DNA of 12,036 nt from JBFWQM01 sp050249455 (GTDB lineage: Bacteria > Pseudomonadota > Alphaproteobacteria > MPNO01 > VGEU01). A program made the position numbers and the translations under genes. A model generated the notes under the pieces. That model was given only the letters and a program-made list of their open reading frames with translations. It searched no databases and was not told the DNA's origin. The stretch covers positions 1 through 12,036 of the forward strand of contig JBFWQM010000176.1 in NCBI GenBank assembly GCA_050249455.1, in the 5' to 3' direction. Position 1 is the first letter of the stretch, and every line of letters begins with the position of its first letter. Of this stretch, positions 1-9,991 are shown piece after piece.

Positions 1-1562
<1,562 letters not shown>

Positions 1563-1585
1563 AGGGTATCATCCGGCGGCGACGT

Positions 1586-1599
1586 CCGGCCGCGGCCGG
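1586..1599. repeat. GC palindrome between the adenosine kinase gene and typA
   Basis: CCGGCCGCGGCCGG is a perfect 14-bp palindrome in the 68-bp gap between the adenosine kinase stop and the typA start. In RNA it can fold as a short CCGGC/GCCGG hairpin with a CGCG loop. No T-run follows on the minus strand, so it does not look like an intrinsic terminator. In DNA this GC-rich, a short palindrome may be chance. Confidence 0.35.
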
Positions 1600-1630
1600 C
1601 TCAAACGCGCACAAATTCCTTGATCCAGGG

Positions 1631-2626
1631 TTAGCCCAGCTTCTGTTTCACCAGAGCGGCGAGGGAGGTTTCCGGCCGGGCACCGAAATGGCGGATGACT
1701 TCCGCGGCGGCGATCGAGCCGATACGGGCACAAGTGGGCAACTCGTAGCCCTGCGTCAAGCCGTAAAGGAACCCTGCGGCATAAAGGTCGCCGGCGCCGG
1801 TGGTGTCCACCACCTGGGTCACCGGCTCCGCGGGCACCCGGTGGTAGTCCTTGCCGGCCACGACGACCGAGCCCTGCTCGCTGCGGGTCAGCGCCGCGAT
1901 GTCGCAATGGCCGCGGATGGCGTCCACCGCGTCGTCGAAGGTTTCCTTCTGGTAGAGCGACTTGATCTCCGCCTCGTTGGCGAAGACGATGTCGACGTGG
2001 CCTTGGACCAGATGCTGGAACGACGCGCGGTGGCGGTCGACGCAGAACGGGTCCGACAGGGTCAGCGCCACCTTGCGGCCGGCGGCGTGGGCGATCTCGG
2101 CCGCCTTCACGAAGGCTTCCTTGGCCGGCTCGCGGTCGAACAGATAGCCTTCGAGGTAGGTGACCGCGGCGCCGCCGATCGCTTCCGGATCGATGTCGTC
2201 GGGGCCGAGCTCGACGCTGATGCCGAGGAAGGTCTGCATGGTGCGCTGGGCGTCGGGGGTGACGAACACCAGGCAGCGCGCGGTCGGCGCGCCGGCGCCG
2301 TTGACCGGGCGCGAGCGGTAATCGACGCCGATCTTGCGCAGGTCGTGGTCGAAGACGCGGCCGAACTGATCGTTGGCGACCTTGCCGATATAGGCGCCGC
2401 GGCCGCCCAGCGAGGCGAGGCCGGCCAGGGTGTTGGCCGCCGAGCCGCCCGACATCTCGACCGCCGGGCCCATCGCGCCGTACAGCGTCTCGATCCGCGC
2501 CGCGTCGACCAGGGTCATCGCACCCTTTTCGAGCCCGTGCGCACCGAGAAACGCCTCGTCGGCCTGCCCCAGCACGTCGACGATCGCGTTGCCCACGCCT
2601 ACGACATCGAACATCGGCTGTGCCAT
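1631..2626 (-). CDS. PfkB-family adenosine kinase
   Basis: Ribokinase/PfkB-fold sugar kinase of 331 residues, most like the alphaproteobacterial proteins annotated as adenosine kinase (adenosine + ATP to AMP + ADP, purine salvage, cytosolic). The N-terminal substrate-binding strand reads FDVVGVGNAIVDVLG (6-20). The first PfkB signature is SGGSAANTLAGLASLGG at 59-75. The second signature is DTTGAGDLYAAGF at 274-286, forming the anion hole, with D280 as the likely catalytic base. FANEAEI (215-221) is the usual N-E-x-E-type region. The ATG at 2626 is supported by a strong Shine-Dalgarno, AGGAGG, 7 nt upstream. It lies upstream of typA on the same strand and is divergent from the EI24 gene. Substrate specificity within PfkB kinases cannot be proved by eye, so another nucleoside or sugar is possible. 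Confidence 0.88.
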   Translation of the reverse strand: MAQPMFDVVGVGNAIVDVLGQADEAFLGAHGLEKGAMTLVDAARIETLYGAMGPAVEMSGGSAANTLAGLASLGGRGAYIGKVANDQFGRVFDHDLRKIGVDYRSRPVNGAGAPTARCLVFVTPDAQRTMQTFLGISVELGPDDIDPEAIGGAAVTYLEGYLFDREPAKEAFVKAAEIAHAAGRKVALTLSDPFCVDRHRASFQHLVQGHVDIVFANEAEIKSLYQKETFDDAVDAIRGHCDIAALTRSEQGSVVVAGKDYHRVPAEPVTQVVDTTGAGDLYAAGFLYGLTQGYELPTCARIGSIAAAEVIRHFGARPETSLAALVKQKLG

Positions 2627-2660
2627 CCAGTTCCCTCCTCTGCCCGGCCCGGCGGCGCGG

Positions 2661-2689
2661 AGTATAGCGACGGCCGCCGGGACAGGCGA
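2661..2689 (-). promoter_or_regulatory. Putative promoter for the adenosine kinase gene
   Basis: On the minus strand TATACT (2661-2666) matches the sigma-70 -10 hexamer at five of six positions. A weak -35, TCGCCT (2684-2689), lies 17 bp upstream. Start of transcription would be near 2654, giving a leader of about 28 nt that contains the AGGAGG ribosome site. The -10 is convincing and the -35 is poor. Confidence 0.4.
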
Positions 2690-2727
2690 GGCTTGTGGCC
2701 CGGCCGGGGCGCGGATAAGTAACCGCC

Positions 2728-3402
2728 ATGGTCCCCTCGCTGTCCCGGGCGCTCGCCCAGCTCGACGATCCGCGCTTCCGGCGGGTCATCTGGCAGTCGG
2801 CCGGCTACAGCGCGCTGCTGCTGGTCGCGATGATCGTCGGCATCGGCTGGGGGCTCGACACGCTCGACCTGACCGGCATCGGCTGGATCGACGGCGTCCT
2901 GACCGTGCTGGGCAGCCTGGCCGCGGTCGTCCTGGCGTTCCTGCTGTTCCCGGCGGCCGCCACCGTCATCATCACCTCGTTCCTGATCGAGGACGTGGTC
3001 CGCGCGGTCGAGGCGCGCCACTACCCGAATCAGCCGCCGGGCCGGCCGCAGCCGTTCTCCGAAGTGGCATGGGGCGCATTTCGCCTGCTGGCTCTGACGG
3101 TTGCATTGAACCTGCTGGTGCTGCCGCTGTACCTGATTCCGGTGTTAAACATCTTTGTCTTCTATCTGCTGAACGGCTATCTTCTGGGACGCGAGTACTT
3201 CGAGCTCGTGGCGGCGCGCCGGATGGGGCCCGCCGAGGTGCGCACCGCGTGGCGCGCCGGACGGGCTCGGCTGTACGCCGCCGGGGTGGTGATTGCCTTG
3301 CTCTTGAGCATTCCGCTGGTCAACTGGCTCATGCCGGTCGTCGCTGCCGCCTTCATGACGCACGAGTTCGAGTCGTTCCGACGCAAGACGCTGCGGCCGT
3401 GA
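2728..3402 (+). CDS. EI24-domain (CysZ-like) integral membrane protein
   Basis: Polytopic inner-membrane protein of 224 residues. Hydrophobic segments lie at about 24-45, 56-88 (long, possibly two helices), 115-153 and 182-210. The stretch NGYLLGREYFELVAARR at 149-165 is typical of the EI24/CysZ-like family. CysZ members are linked to sulfate uptake, but most alphaproteobacterial EI24 proteins have no assigned substrate, so I assign none. It is the first gene of a plus-strand cluster with a bactofilin (46 bp downstream) and a lipoprotein, which points to an envelope role by context only. ATG 2728 lacks a clear Shine-Dalgarno; GATAAGTAA sits 6-14 nt before it. Base composition dips slightly around 3100-3190 where the hydrophobic codons cluster, with no other sign of transfer. 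Confidence 0.85.
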   Translation: MVPSLSRALAQLDDPRFRRVIWQSAGYSALLLVAMIVGIGWGLDTLDLTGIGWIDGVLTVLGSLAAVVLAFLLFPAAATVIITSFLIEDVVRAVEARHYPNQPPGRPQPFSEVAWGAFRLLALTVALNLLVLPLYLIPVLNIFVFYLLNGYLLGREYFELVAARRMGPAEVRTAWRAGRARLYAAGVVIALLLSIPLVNWLMPVVAAAFMTHEFESFRRKTLRP

Positions 3403-3448
3403 CCGTCACGGCGGCGCCGGGGCGATTCACCCGATGGAGAGGAGCCCC

Positions 3449-4039
3449 ATGTTCGGACGGAAGAAGGAAGAGCCCGAAGCCGTCACCCCGGTGGCGGACG
3501 ACCTGCCCGACCTGAACCAGGCCGCCCCGGCCAAGCCGAAGCTGCCGACCGCGGCGACGGCCGCGCCGGTGGGCCGCCCGGCGCTCAGCCATCCGCAGGC
3601 GGCGCGCCGCGCCCCCGACCTGCCTGCCGCGCCGGTCGCCCGGCGCAGCCAGGGCGTGCCGGCCGAAGGCAAGATGCTGATCGTAGGCCGCGACATCGCG
3701 CTGTCCGGCGCCATCAGCGCCTGCGACCGGCTGATCGTGGAAGGCCGCGTCGAGGCCAACCTGGCCGACTGCCGGGAGATGGAGATCGCCGAGTCGGGCA
3801 CCTTCAAGGGCAAGGCCGAGATCGACGTCGCCGACATCAGCGGCACGTTCGAGGGCGAGCTCACGGTGCGCGAGCTGCTGACCATCCGGTCGACCGGCCG
3901 GGTCATCGGCCGCATCGTGTTCCACCAGCTCGAGGTCGAACGGGGCGGCGAGATCGTCGGCGAGATCGGCATCCTGGACGGCATGCGCACGCGTTCCGCC
4001 GCCGAGCCCCGCAACGAGACGCCCGTCGCCGCGAAATGA
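3449..4039 (+). CDS. Bactofilin family cytoskeletal protein
   Basis: Small polymer-forming bactofilin of 196 residues. Bactofilins self-assemble without nucleotide into beta-helical filaments near the inner membrane and act in morphogenesis, stalk or curvature formation and peptidoglycan enzyme placement. The N-terminal part, about 1-73, is basic then proline/alanine-rich and disordered (MFGRKKEEPE...), as in membrane-attaching bactofilin tails. The core is about 74-175, with repeated short strands and glycine turns, e.g. GKMLIVGRDIALSGAI, RLIVEGRVEANL, MEIAESGTFKGKAEI and LTIRSTGRVIGRI. I chose ATG 3449 over the in-frame ATG at 3434 because GGAGAGGA sits just upstream of 3449 and MFGRKK is the usual family start. 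It follows the EI24 gene and overlaps the lipoprotein gene by 4 nt (ATGA), so translational coupling is likely. Confidence 0.93.
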   Translation: MFGRKKEEPEAVTPVADDLPDLNQAAPAKPKLPTAATAAPVGRPALSHPQAARRAPDLPAAPVARRSQGVPAEGKMLIVGRDIALSGAISACDRLIVEGRVEANLADCREMEIAESGTFKGKAEIDVADISGTFEGELTVRELLTIRSTGRVIGRIVFHQLEVERGGEIVGEIGILDGMRTRSAAEPRNETPVAAK

Positions 4040-4437
4040 CCGGCCGCCGGCCGTCGCGGGCCGGCATCGCCGCGCTCGCGGCGGCCGGCGCCCTCGTCCT
4101 GTCCGGCTGCGCCGGCCCGGCCCCGGAACAGGGCGCGGCGCGGGCCGCCCCGACGGCCGAGGCGCTGCGCCTCGACCCCAAGGGCCTGATCGGCATGGAC
4201 GGGGCCCGGCTGCGCCAGCTTCTCGGCGCGCCGCAGTTCGTGCGCCACGAAGCGACCGCCGAGGTGTGGCGCTACCGCTACGGCACTTGCCAGGTCTACC
4301 TGTTCCTCTACCCGGAAGGCGCCGCCGCGCCGCCGCGGCTGCGTCACATGGAGCTGCGCGGCATGGCCGGCCCGGTCGCTACGCCGGCGGACTGCCGCGC
4401 CGCGCCCGAGCGGGCGGCCGAGGCGACGGAGAGCTGA
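4036..4437 (+). CDS. Small outer-membrane lipoprotein, SmpA/BamE-like
   Basis: Predicted lipoprotein of 133 residues. The signal peptide has a basic start (MTGRRPSR), a hydrophobic core and the lipobox LSGC, so the lipidated cysteine would be C25. The +2 residue is alanine, which is compatible with outer-membrane sorting. The mature part holds the recognisable pattern GMDGARLRQLLGAPQFVR...AEVWRYRYGTCQVYLFLYPEG at about 53-95. This resembles the small SmpA/OmlA (BamE-like) fold, though a role in the BAM complex is not shown. Its start codon overlaps the bactofilin stop (ATGA), so it is probably translated from the same mRNA. Its last 59 bp overlap the 3' end of nth on the other strand. The exact function is unknown. 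Confidence 0.82.
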   Translation: MTGRRPSRAGIAALAAAGALVLSGCAGPAPEQGAARAAPTAEALRLDPKGLIGMDGARLRQLLGAPQFVRHEATAEVWRYRYGTCQVYLFLYPEGAAAPPRLRHMELRGMAGPVATPADCRAAPERAAEATES

Positions 4438-5095
4438 GCGCCGCCGTCTCCGGCGCGGTCGGGGTCTTGGCCTTGAACCGGCACAGGTCGGCGACGACGC
4501 ACAGCGGGCATTCGGGCTTGCGCGCCTTGCACACGTAGCGGCCGTGCAGGATCAGCCAGTGGTGGGCGTGGCGGCGGAAGCGGGCCGGCGTGCGCGCCTC
4601 CAGCAGCCGCTCGACGTCGCGCGGGGTCTTGCCGGGCGCCAGGCCGGTGCGGTTGCCGACCCGGAAGATGTGGGTGTCGACCGCGATGGTCTCTTCCCCG
4701 AATGCGATGTTGAGGACGACGTTGGCGGTCTTGCGCCCGACGCCGGGCAGGGTCTGCAGGGCATCACGGTCGCGCGGCACGACGCCGCCGTGCGCGTCGA
4801 TCAGCTTCTGCGACAGCGCGACGACGTTCTTCGCCTTGGTGCGGAAGAGGCCGATCGACTTGATGTAGTCGCGCACCCGGTCCTCGCCCAGCGCGACCAT
4901 CTTGGCCGGCGTGTCGGCGGCCGCGAACAGCGGGCCGGTCGCCTTGTTGACCCCGGCGTCGGTCGCCTGGGCCGACAGCACCACGGCGACCAGCAGGGTG
5001 AATTCGTTAATGTAGTGGAGCTCGCCCTGCGGCGCGGGCGTCGCCGCGGCGAGGCGTTCGAAAAAGGTCTCGGCGTCGAACCGGGCGCGCGGCAT
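4379..5095 (-). CDS. nth: Endonuclease III (DNA glycosylase/AP lyase)
   Basis: Bifunctional base-excision-repair glycosylase that removes oxidised pyrimidines and nicks abasic sites by beta-elimination. It has 238 residues. The helix-hairpin-helix is LPGVGRKTANVVL (116-128), with catalytic lysine K122. The catalytic aspartate is D140 in VDTHIFR. The [4Fe-4S] ligands follow the C-x6-C-x2-C-x5-C pattern at C189, C196, C199 and C205. These sit two residues later than K120, D138 and C187-C203 of the E. coli enzyme, so the core is intact. After the iron-sulfur loop there is an extra tail of about 30 residues, rich in Pro, Ser, Ala and Arg, whose last part is antisense to the lipoprotein gene. The start at 5095 lacks an obvious Shine-Dalgarno. 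It is divergent from the DUF2244 gene, 83 bp apart. Confidence 0.97.
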   Translation of the reverse strand: MPRARFDAETFFERLAAATPAPQGELHYINEFTLLVAVVLSAQATDAGVNKATGPLFAAADTPAKMVALGEDRVRDYIKSIGLFRTKAKNVVALSQKLIDAHGGVVPRDRDALQTLPGVGRKTANVVLNIAFGEETIAVDTHIFRVGNRTGLAPGKTPRDVERLLEARTPARFRRHAHHWLILHGRYVCKARKPECPLCVVADLCRFKAKTPTAPETAALSSPSPRPPARARRGSPPA

Positions 5096-5103
5096 CGCCG
5101 TAC

Positions 5104-5109
5104 TCTATA
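5104..5109 (-). promoter_or_regulatory. Possible -10 box for nth
   Basis: TATAGA on the minus strand lies only 8 nt before the nth ATG. If used, transcription would begin at or next to the start codon, giving a leaderless or near-leaderless mRNA. No good -35 was found at 16-18 bp, so the evidence is weak. Confidence 0.25.
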
Positions 5110-5142
5110 GCGGCGGGCTCGGCGGCAAAAGGGGCCGGGGCC

Positions 5143-5171
5143 TTGTTGGCCGCCCGGAGCCGCACTATCCT
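5143..5171 (+). promoter_or_regulatory. Putative promoter of the DUF2244 gene (leaderless type)
   Basis: TTGTTG (5143-5148) and TATCCT (5166-5171) are separated by exactly 17 bp. The expected start of transcription falls about 7 nt after the -10, on the A of the ATG at 5179. The sequence just before that ATG (CCTTCCGCCC) has no purine-rich ribosome site, which agrees with a leaderless message. Confidence 0.4.
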
Positions 5172-5178
5172 TCCGCCC

Positions 5179-5682
5179 ATGACCAGCGCGACCGACACTG
5201 CGGGGATGGAGACGCCGGCCGACCCGCTCCTGTTCGGCGCCGTCCTGCACCCGCACCGCAGCCTGACCCAGCCTGGATTCGTCGTCCTGATGACGGCGAT
5301 CGCCATCGTGTCGTTCGGGGTCGGCGCCGCCTTCGTGATGATGGGGGCGTGGCCGGTTACCGGGTTCTTCGGGCTGGACGTGCTGCTGATCTACCTCGCG
5401 TTCCGCATCAACTACCGCCGCGCCCGGATGTTCGAGACGGTGTCGCTGACCCCCGACGCGCTGACGGTGGAGCGGGTGAACCACCGCGGCCGGCGGCAGA
5501 CCTGGCAGTTCCAGCCCTATTGGCTGCGCGTCAGTATGGACGACCCGCCGCAGCACGACAGCGCGCTCACGCTCACCTCGCACGGCCGGTCGCTGGTGAT
5601 CGGCGCCTTCCTGTCGCCGGAAGAGCGGCTGGACTTCGCCCGCGCGCTCCGCCACGCCCTCGACCGGCTGCGCCTGCGGTAG
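5179..5682 (+). CDS. DUF2244 domain integral membrane protein
   Basis: Membrane protein of 167 residues matching the DUF2244 pattern. A short N-terminal segment contains FGAVLHPHRSL (19-29). Two transmembrane helices follow at about 33-55 and 58-77, then a basic cytosolic turn (RINYRRAR, 76-83). A soluble C-terminal beta-rich domain follows, with FETVSLTPDALTVERV, a tryptophan-containing strand (WQFQPYWLRV, 109-118) and SHGRSLVIGAFLSPEER (134-150). The biochemical role of the family is unknown. I prefer ATG 5179 to the in-frame TTG at 5143, because the TTG lies inside the likely -35 box and adds 12 residues that do not look like the family. It is divergent from nth, and its stop is 13 bp from the end of the convergent dapB. 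Confidence 0.85.
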   Translation: MTSATDTAGMETPADPLLFGAVLHPHRSLTQPGFVVLMTAIAIVSFGVGAAFVMMGAWPVTGFFGLDVLLIYLAFRINYRRARMFETVSLTPDALTVERVNHRGRRQTWQFQPYWLRVSMDDPPQHDSALTLTSHGRSLVIGAFLSPEERLDFARALRHALDRLRLR

Positions 5683-5695
5683 GGGCCTGTACGGG

Positions 5696-6505
5696 TCAGC
5701 CCAGCCCCAGAACGTCGACCATCGAGTAGAGGCCGGGCGGCCTGCCCTTGGCCCACAGCGCCGCGCGCACCGCGCCGCGCGCGAAGATCTGGCGGCTGGA
5801 CGCCTTGTGGACCAGCTCCAGCCGCTCGCCGTCGGCGGCGAAGATGACCGTGTGGTCGCCGACCACGTCGCCGCCGCGCAGGGTGGCGAAGCCGATCTCG
5901 CCGCGCGGCCGCGCCCCGGTCTGGCCTTCGCGCGCGTAACGGGCCACCGCCGCGAGGTCGACCTTGCGCCCGGCGGCGACGGCGCGGCCGAGGCCGAGCG
6001 CGGTGCCGGACGGCGCGTCGACCTTGTGCCGGTGATGCATCTCCAGGATGTCCGCGTCGAACTCGTCGTCGAGCAGCCCGGCCACCTGGCGCGCCAGCGC
6101 GAAGAGGATGTTGACCGCGACGCTCATGTTGGGCGAGCGCACGATGGTCGCGCGCTCCGCCGCCGCCGCGAGCGCCGCCTCGTCCGCCGGCGTGAAGCCG
6201 GTGGTGCCGATGACGTGGATCTTCCGGCGGTCGGCCGCGCGCCGCGCGTTGGCGACGGTGGCCGCCGGCACCGAGAACTCGATCACCGCGTCGGCCGCGT
6301 CGAACACCGCGTCCGCCGAGTCGGCGACCGCGACGCCGATCGGGCCGATGCCCGCCACCTCGCCCGCGTCGCGCCCGATCGCGGCGTGCCCCGGCGCGTC
6401 GGCTGCGGCGGCGACCACGCAGCCTCTGGTCTCGCCGACCTGGCGCACGATCATCTGCCCCATGCGCCCGGCGGCGCCGACGATGCCGATCCTCACGTCA
6501 GACAT
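5696..6505 (-). CDS. dapB: 4-hydroxy-tetrahydrodipicolinate reductase
   Basis: Cytosolic NAD(P)H-dependent reductase of the diaminopimelate/lysine pathway, 269 residues, the usual length. The N-terminal Rossmann nucleotide loop is GIVGAAGRMG (7-16). VIGTTGFT lies at 98-105 and SPNMSVAVN at 124-132. The catalytic signature EMHHRHKVDAPSGTALGLG at 155-173 carries the expected H157 and K161, equivalent to E. coli H159 and K163. GEIGFATLRGGDVVGDHTV (202-220) is also family-typical. ATG 6505 has a good ribosome site (GGGAG, 7 nt upstream). It follows dnaJ on the same strand after a 263-bp gap with a large inverted repeat. The order dnaK-dnaJ-dapB is also known in Pseudomonas, so partial co-transcription is plausible, though dapB may have its own promoter in the gap. 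Confidence 0.97.
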   Translation of the reverse strand: MSDVRIGIVGAAGRMGQMIVRQVGETRGCVVAAAADAPGHAAIGRDAGEVAGIGPIGVAVADSADAVFDAADAVIEFSVPAATVANARRAADRRKIHVIGTTGFTPADEAALAAAAERATIVRSPNMSVAVNILFALARQVAGLLDDEFDADILEMHHRHKVDAPSGTALGLGRAVAAGRKVDLAAVARYAREGQTGARPRGEIGFATLRGGDVVGDHTVIFAADGERLELVHKASSRQIFARGAVRAALWAKGRPPGLYSMVDVLGLG

Positions 6506-6565
6506 GGTTCTTCTCCCGCCATCAGTGTCCGCCGCCGGGACAAGCGCTCCGCTGTCTGGTTACCC

Positions 6566-6578
6566 GCCGGCCGCCGGC
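6566..6578. repeat. Short GC hairpin upstream of dapB
   Basis: GCCGG-CCG-CCGGC forms a five-bp inverted repeat within the dapB upstream region. It could be a small leader structure, but this motif is expected by chance in such DNA. Confidence 0.25.
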
Positions 6579-6596
6579 TTCGTTCGATAAAATGGA

Positions 6597-6706
6597 GTCA
6601 TACGCGGGCTCGACCCGCGTATCCAGCAGCGCGGCATTGCCGCGCAGAAGAGTCTCTTGCGCGCTCACCGCGCGCGCTGGATACGCGGGTCGAGCCCGCG
6701 TATGAC
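6597..6706. repeat. Composite inverted repeat (REP/BIME-like) between dnaJ and dapB
   Basis: Two 31-bp arms, 6597-6627 and 6676-6706, are perfect reverse complements separated by 48 bp. Each arm is itself a hairpin: ATACGCGGG, a 5-nt loop, then CCCGCGTAT (6600-6622 and 6681-6703). The spacer holds a further hairpin, GCGCGGCA-T-TGCCGCGC (6629-6645), and the palindrome AAGAGTCTCTT (6648-6658). Translating the left arm in its first frame gives VIRGLDPRIQ, a peptide I recognise from spurious ORF ends in many alphaproteobacteria, so the arm probably belongs to a dispersed intergenic repeat family. In the dnaK-dnaJ-dapB transcript it could stabilise the 3' end of dnaJ mRNA, attenuate read-through into dapB, or simply be a neutral repeat. 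Confidence 0.88.
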
Positions 6707-6768
6707 AACTCTCATTTGGCAGGGTGTCGGCCAGCCGTGAGATGACCGCCGGCGCAGGAAGACAGCCG

Positions 6769-7908
6769 CTACTGCGTCAGGTCTTCCCAGAACTCCTTCA
6801 CCTTGGCGAAGAATCCCTCGGATTCGGGGTTCTGGGATTTCTTCGCCGACTTGGTCTCGGAGTCGAACTCGCGCAGCAACTCCTGCTGGCGCTTGGTCAG
6901 GTTGACCGGCGTCTCGACGACGATCTCGATGTACATGTCGCCGCGCGCGCCGCCGTGCAGCGCCGTCATGCCCTTGCCGCGCAGGCGGAACTGGTGGCCG
7001 GACTGGGCGCCGGACGGCACCGTCACCTTGGCGCGGCCGCCCTCGACCGTCGGCACCTCGACCGCGCCGCCGAGCGCGGCGGTGGTCATCGGGATCGGCA
7101 CGCGGCAGTGGATGTGCGGTCCCTCGCGCTGGAACAAGGGATGCGGCTTCACCGCGATGAAGATGTAGAGGTCGCCCGGCTGGCCGCCGGCCATGCCGGC
7201 CTCGCCCTCCCCGGCGAGGCGGATGCGGGTGCCGTCCTCCACGCCCTGCGGGATGTTGACCGAAAGCGTCTTCTCCTTGCGCACGCGGCCGGAGCCGGTG
7301 CAGGCGGGGCACGGGTCCTTCACGATCTTGCCGGCGCCGTGGCATGACGGGCAGGTGCGCTCGATGGTAAAGAAGCCCTGCTGGGCGCGCACCTTGCCGT
7401 GGCCGCGGCAGGTCGGGCACGACACCGGGGCGGAGCCTTCCGCCGCGCCGGTACCGCCGCAGGCGGTGCACGCGACCGAGGACGGCACGCGGATGCGCGC
7501 CTCGCGCCCGGCGTAGGCTTCCTCCAGGGCGATCTCGAGGTTGTAGCGCAGGTCGGCGCCGCGCTGGCCGCGGCCGCCGGCGCCGCGGCGCCCGCCCATG
7601 AACTCGCCGAACATCTCGTCGAAGATGTCGGCGAAGCCCTGGCCGAAATCGAAGTTGCCGCGCTGGCCGGCGCCGCCGCCGGGGCCCTCGAACGCGGCGT
7701 GGCCGAAGCGGTCGTAGGCCGCCCGCTTCTGCTCGTCCTTCAGGACGTCGTAGGCTTCGTTGATTTCCTTGAACGTCTGCTCGGCCTTCGCGTCACCCTG
7801 GTTGCGGTCCGGGTGGTACTGCATGGCGAGCTTGCGGTAGGCCTTCTTGATCTCCTCGGCGGCCGCCCCGCGCTGGACCCCGAGGACCTCGTAGTAATCC
7901 CGAGCCAT
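6769..7908 (-). CDS. dnaJ: Chaperone protein DnaJ (Hsp40)
   Basis: Full-length type I J-domain co-chaperone, 379 residues. It delivers unfolded clients to DnaK and stimulates its ATPase. The J domain covers about 1-70, with the HPD motif at H32-P33-D34. A Gly/Phe region follows at about 72-115 (GNFDFGQGF, DEMFGEFMGG). The zinc domain has four CxxCxGxG motifs starting at C147, C164, C186 and C200. The substrate-binding beta domains follow (KTLSVNIPQGVEDGTRIRL, about 213-231), then a charged C-terminus. Nothing is missing. It lies 81 bp downstream of dnaK on the same strand, with a strong hairpin in between. The ribosome site is modest: a G-run about 10 nt before the ATG. Confidence 0.98.
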   Translation of the reverse strand: MARDYYEVLGVQRGAAAEEIKKAYRKLAMQYHPDRNQGDAKAEQTFKEINEAYDVLKDEQKRAAYDRFGHAAFEGPGGGAGQRGNFDFGQGFADIFDEMFGEFMGGRRGAGGRGQRGADLRYNLEIALEEAYAGREARIRVPSSVACTACGGTGAAEGSAPVSCPTCRGHGKVRAQQGFFTIERTCPSCHGAGKIVKDPCPACTGSGRVRKEKTLSVNIPQGVEDGTRIRLAGEGEAGMAGGQPGDLYIFIAVKPHPLFQREGPHIHCRVPIPMTTAALGGAVEVPTVEGGRAKVTVPSGAQSGHQFRLRGKGMTALHGGARGDMYIEIVVETPVNLTKRQQELLREFDSETKSAKKSQNPESEGFFAKVKEFWEDLTQ

Positions 7909-7932
7909 CGCTTTCAGACCCCCTGGTGCGCC

Positions 7933-7961
7933 GCCCCGGACGCCGTGCCGGCGTCCGGGGC
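7933..7961 (-). other. Strong hairpin in the dnaK-dnaJ intergenic region
   Basis: CCCCGGACGCC (7934-7944) and GGCGTCCGGGG (7950-7960) are perfect reverse complements around the 5-nt loop GTGCC, with one more G-C pair outside, for a 12-bp GC-rich stem. No U-run follows on the minus strand, so it is probably not a full intrinsic terminator. It could limit read-through or protect the dnaK mRNA 3' end, so that DnaK is made in excess over DnaJ. That role is an inference. Confidence 0.7.
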
Positions 7962-7989
7962 ATGCCTGTCATGTTCCGTCACAGGCCGC

Positions 7990-9924
<1,935 letters not shown>

Positions 9925-9941
9925 ATCCTACCTCGCTACCG

Positions 9942-9956
9942 CGGCAGACACTGCCG
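9942..9956 (-). other. Small hairpin in the dnaK leader
   Basis: CGGCAG and CTGCCG pair around a 3-nt loop, seven nt upstream of the GAGG ribosome site of dnaK. A temperature-sensitive leader structure is conceivable, but with only six base pairs and no conservation data this is speculative. Confidence 0.3.
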
Positions 9957-9991
9957 GCCCGTCATTGGCACCGGGAGTATCCCCATATGCG

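Noticed and set aside
1688..2722. Open frame on the plus strand opposite the adenosine kinase gene
   Set aside because: The minus-strand frame has clear PfkB signatures and a strong ribosome site; the plus frame has neither.
3061..3200. Slight drop in GC within the EI24 gene as a sign of horizontal transfer
   Set aside because: It coincides with hydrophobic membrane codons and has no flanking mobile features.
6597..6706. CRISPR or transposon terminal repeats
   Set aside because: There are only two arms, inverted rather than direct, with no spacers of regular size and no transposase or target duplication.
5807..6745. Open frame on the plus strand opposite dapB running through the inverted repeat
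   Set aside because: Shadow of dapB whose tail is simply the translated intergenic repeat.
7933..7961. Rho-independent terminator after dnaK
   Set aside because: The stem is strong but no T-run follows on the transcribed minus strand, so I list it as a hairpin only.
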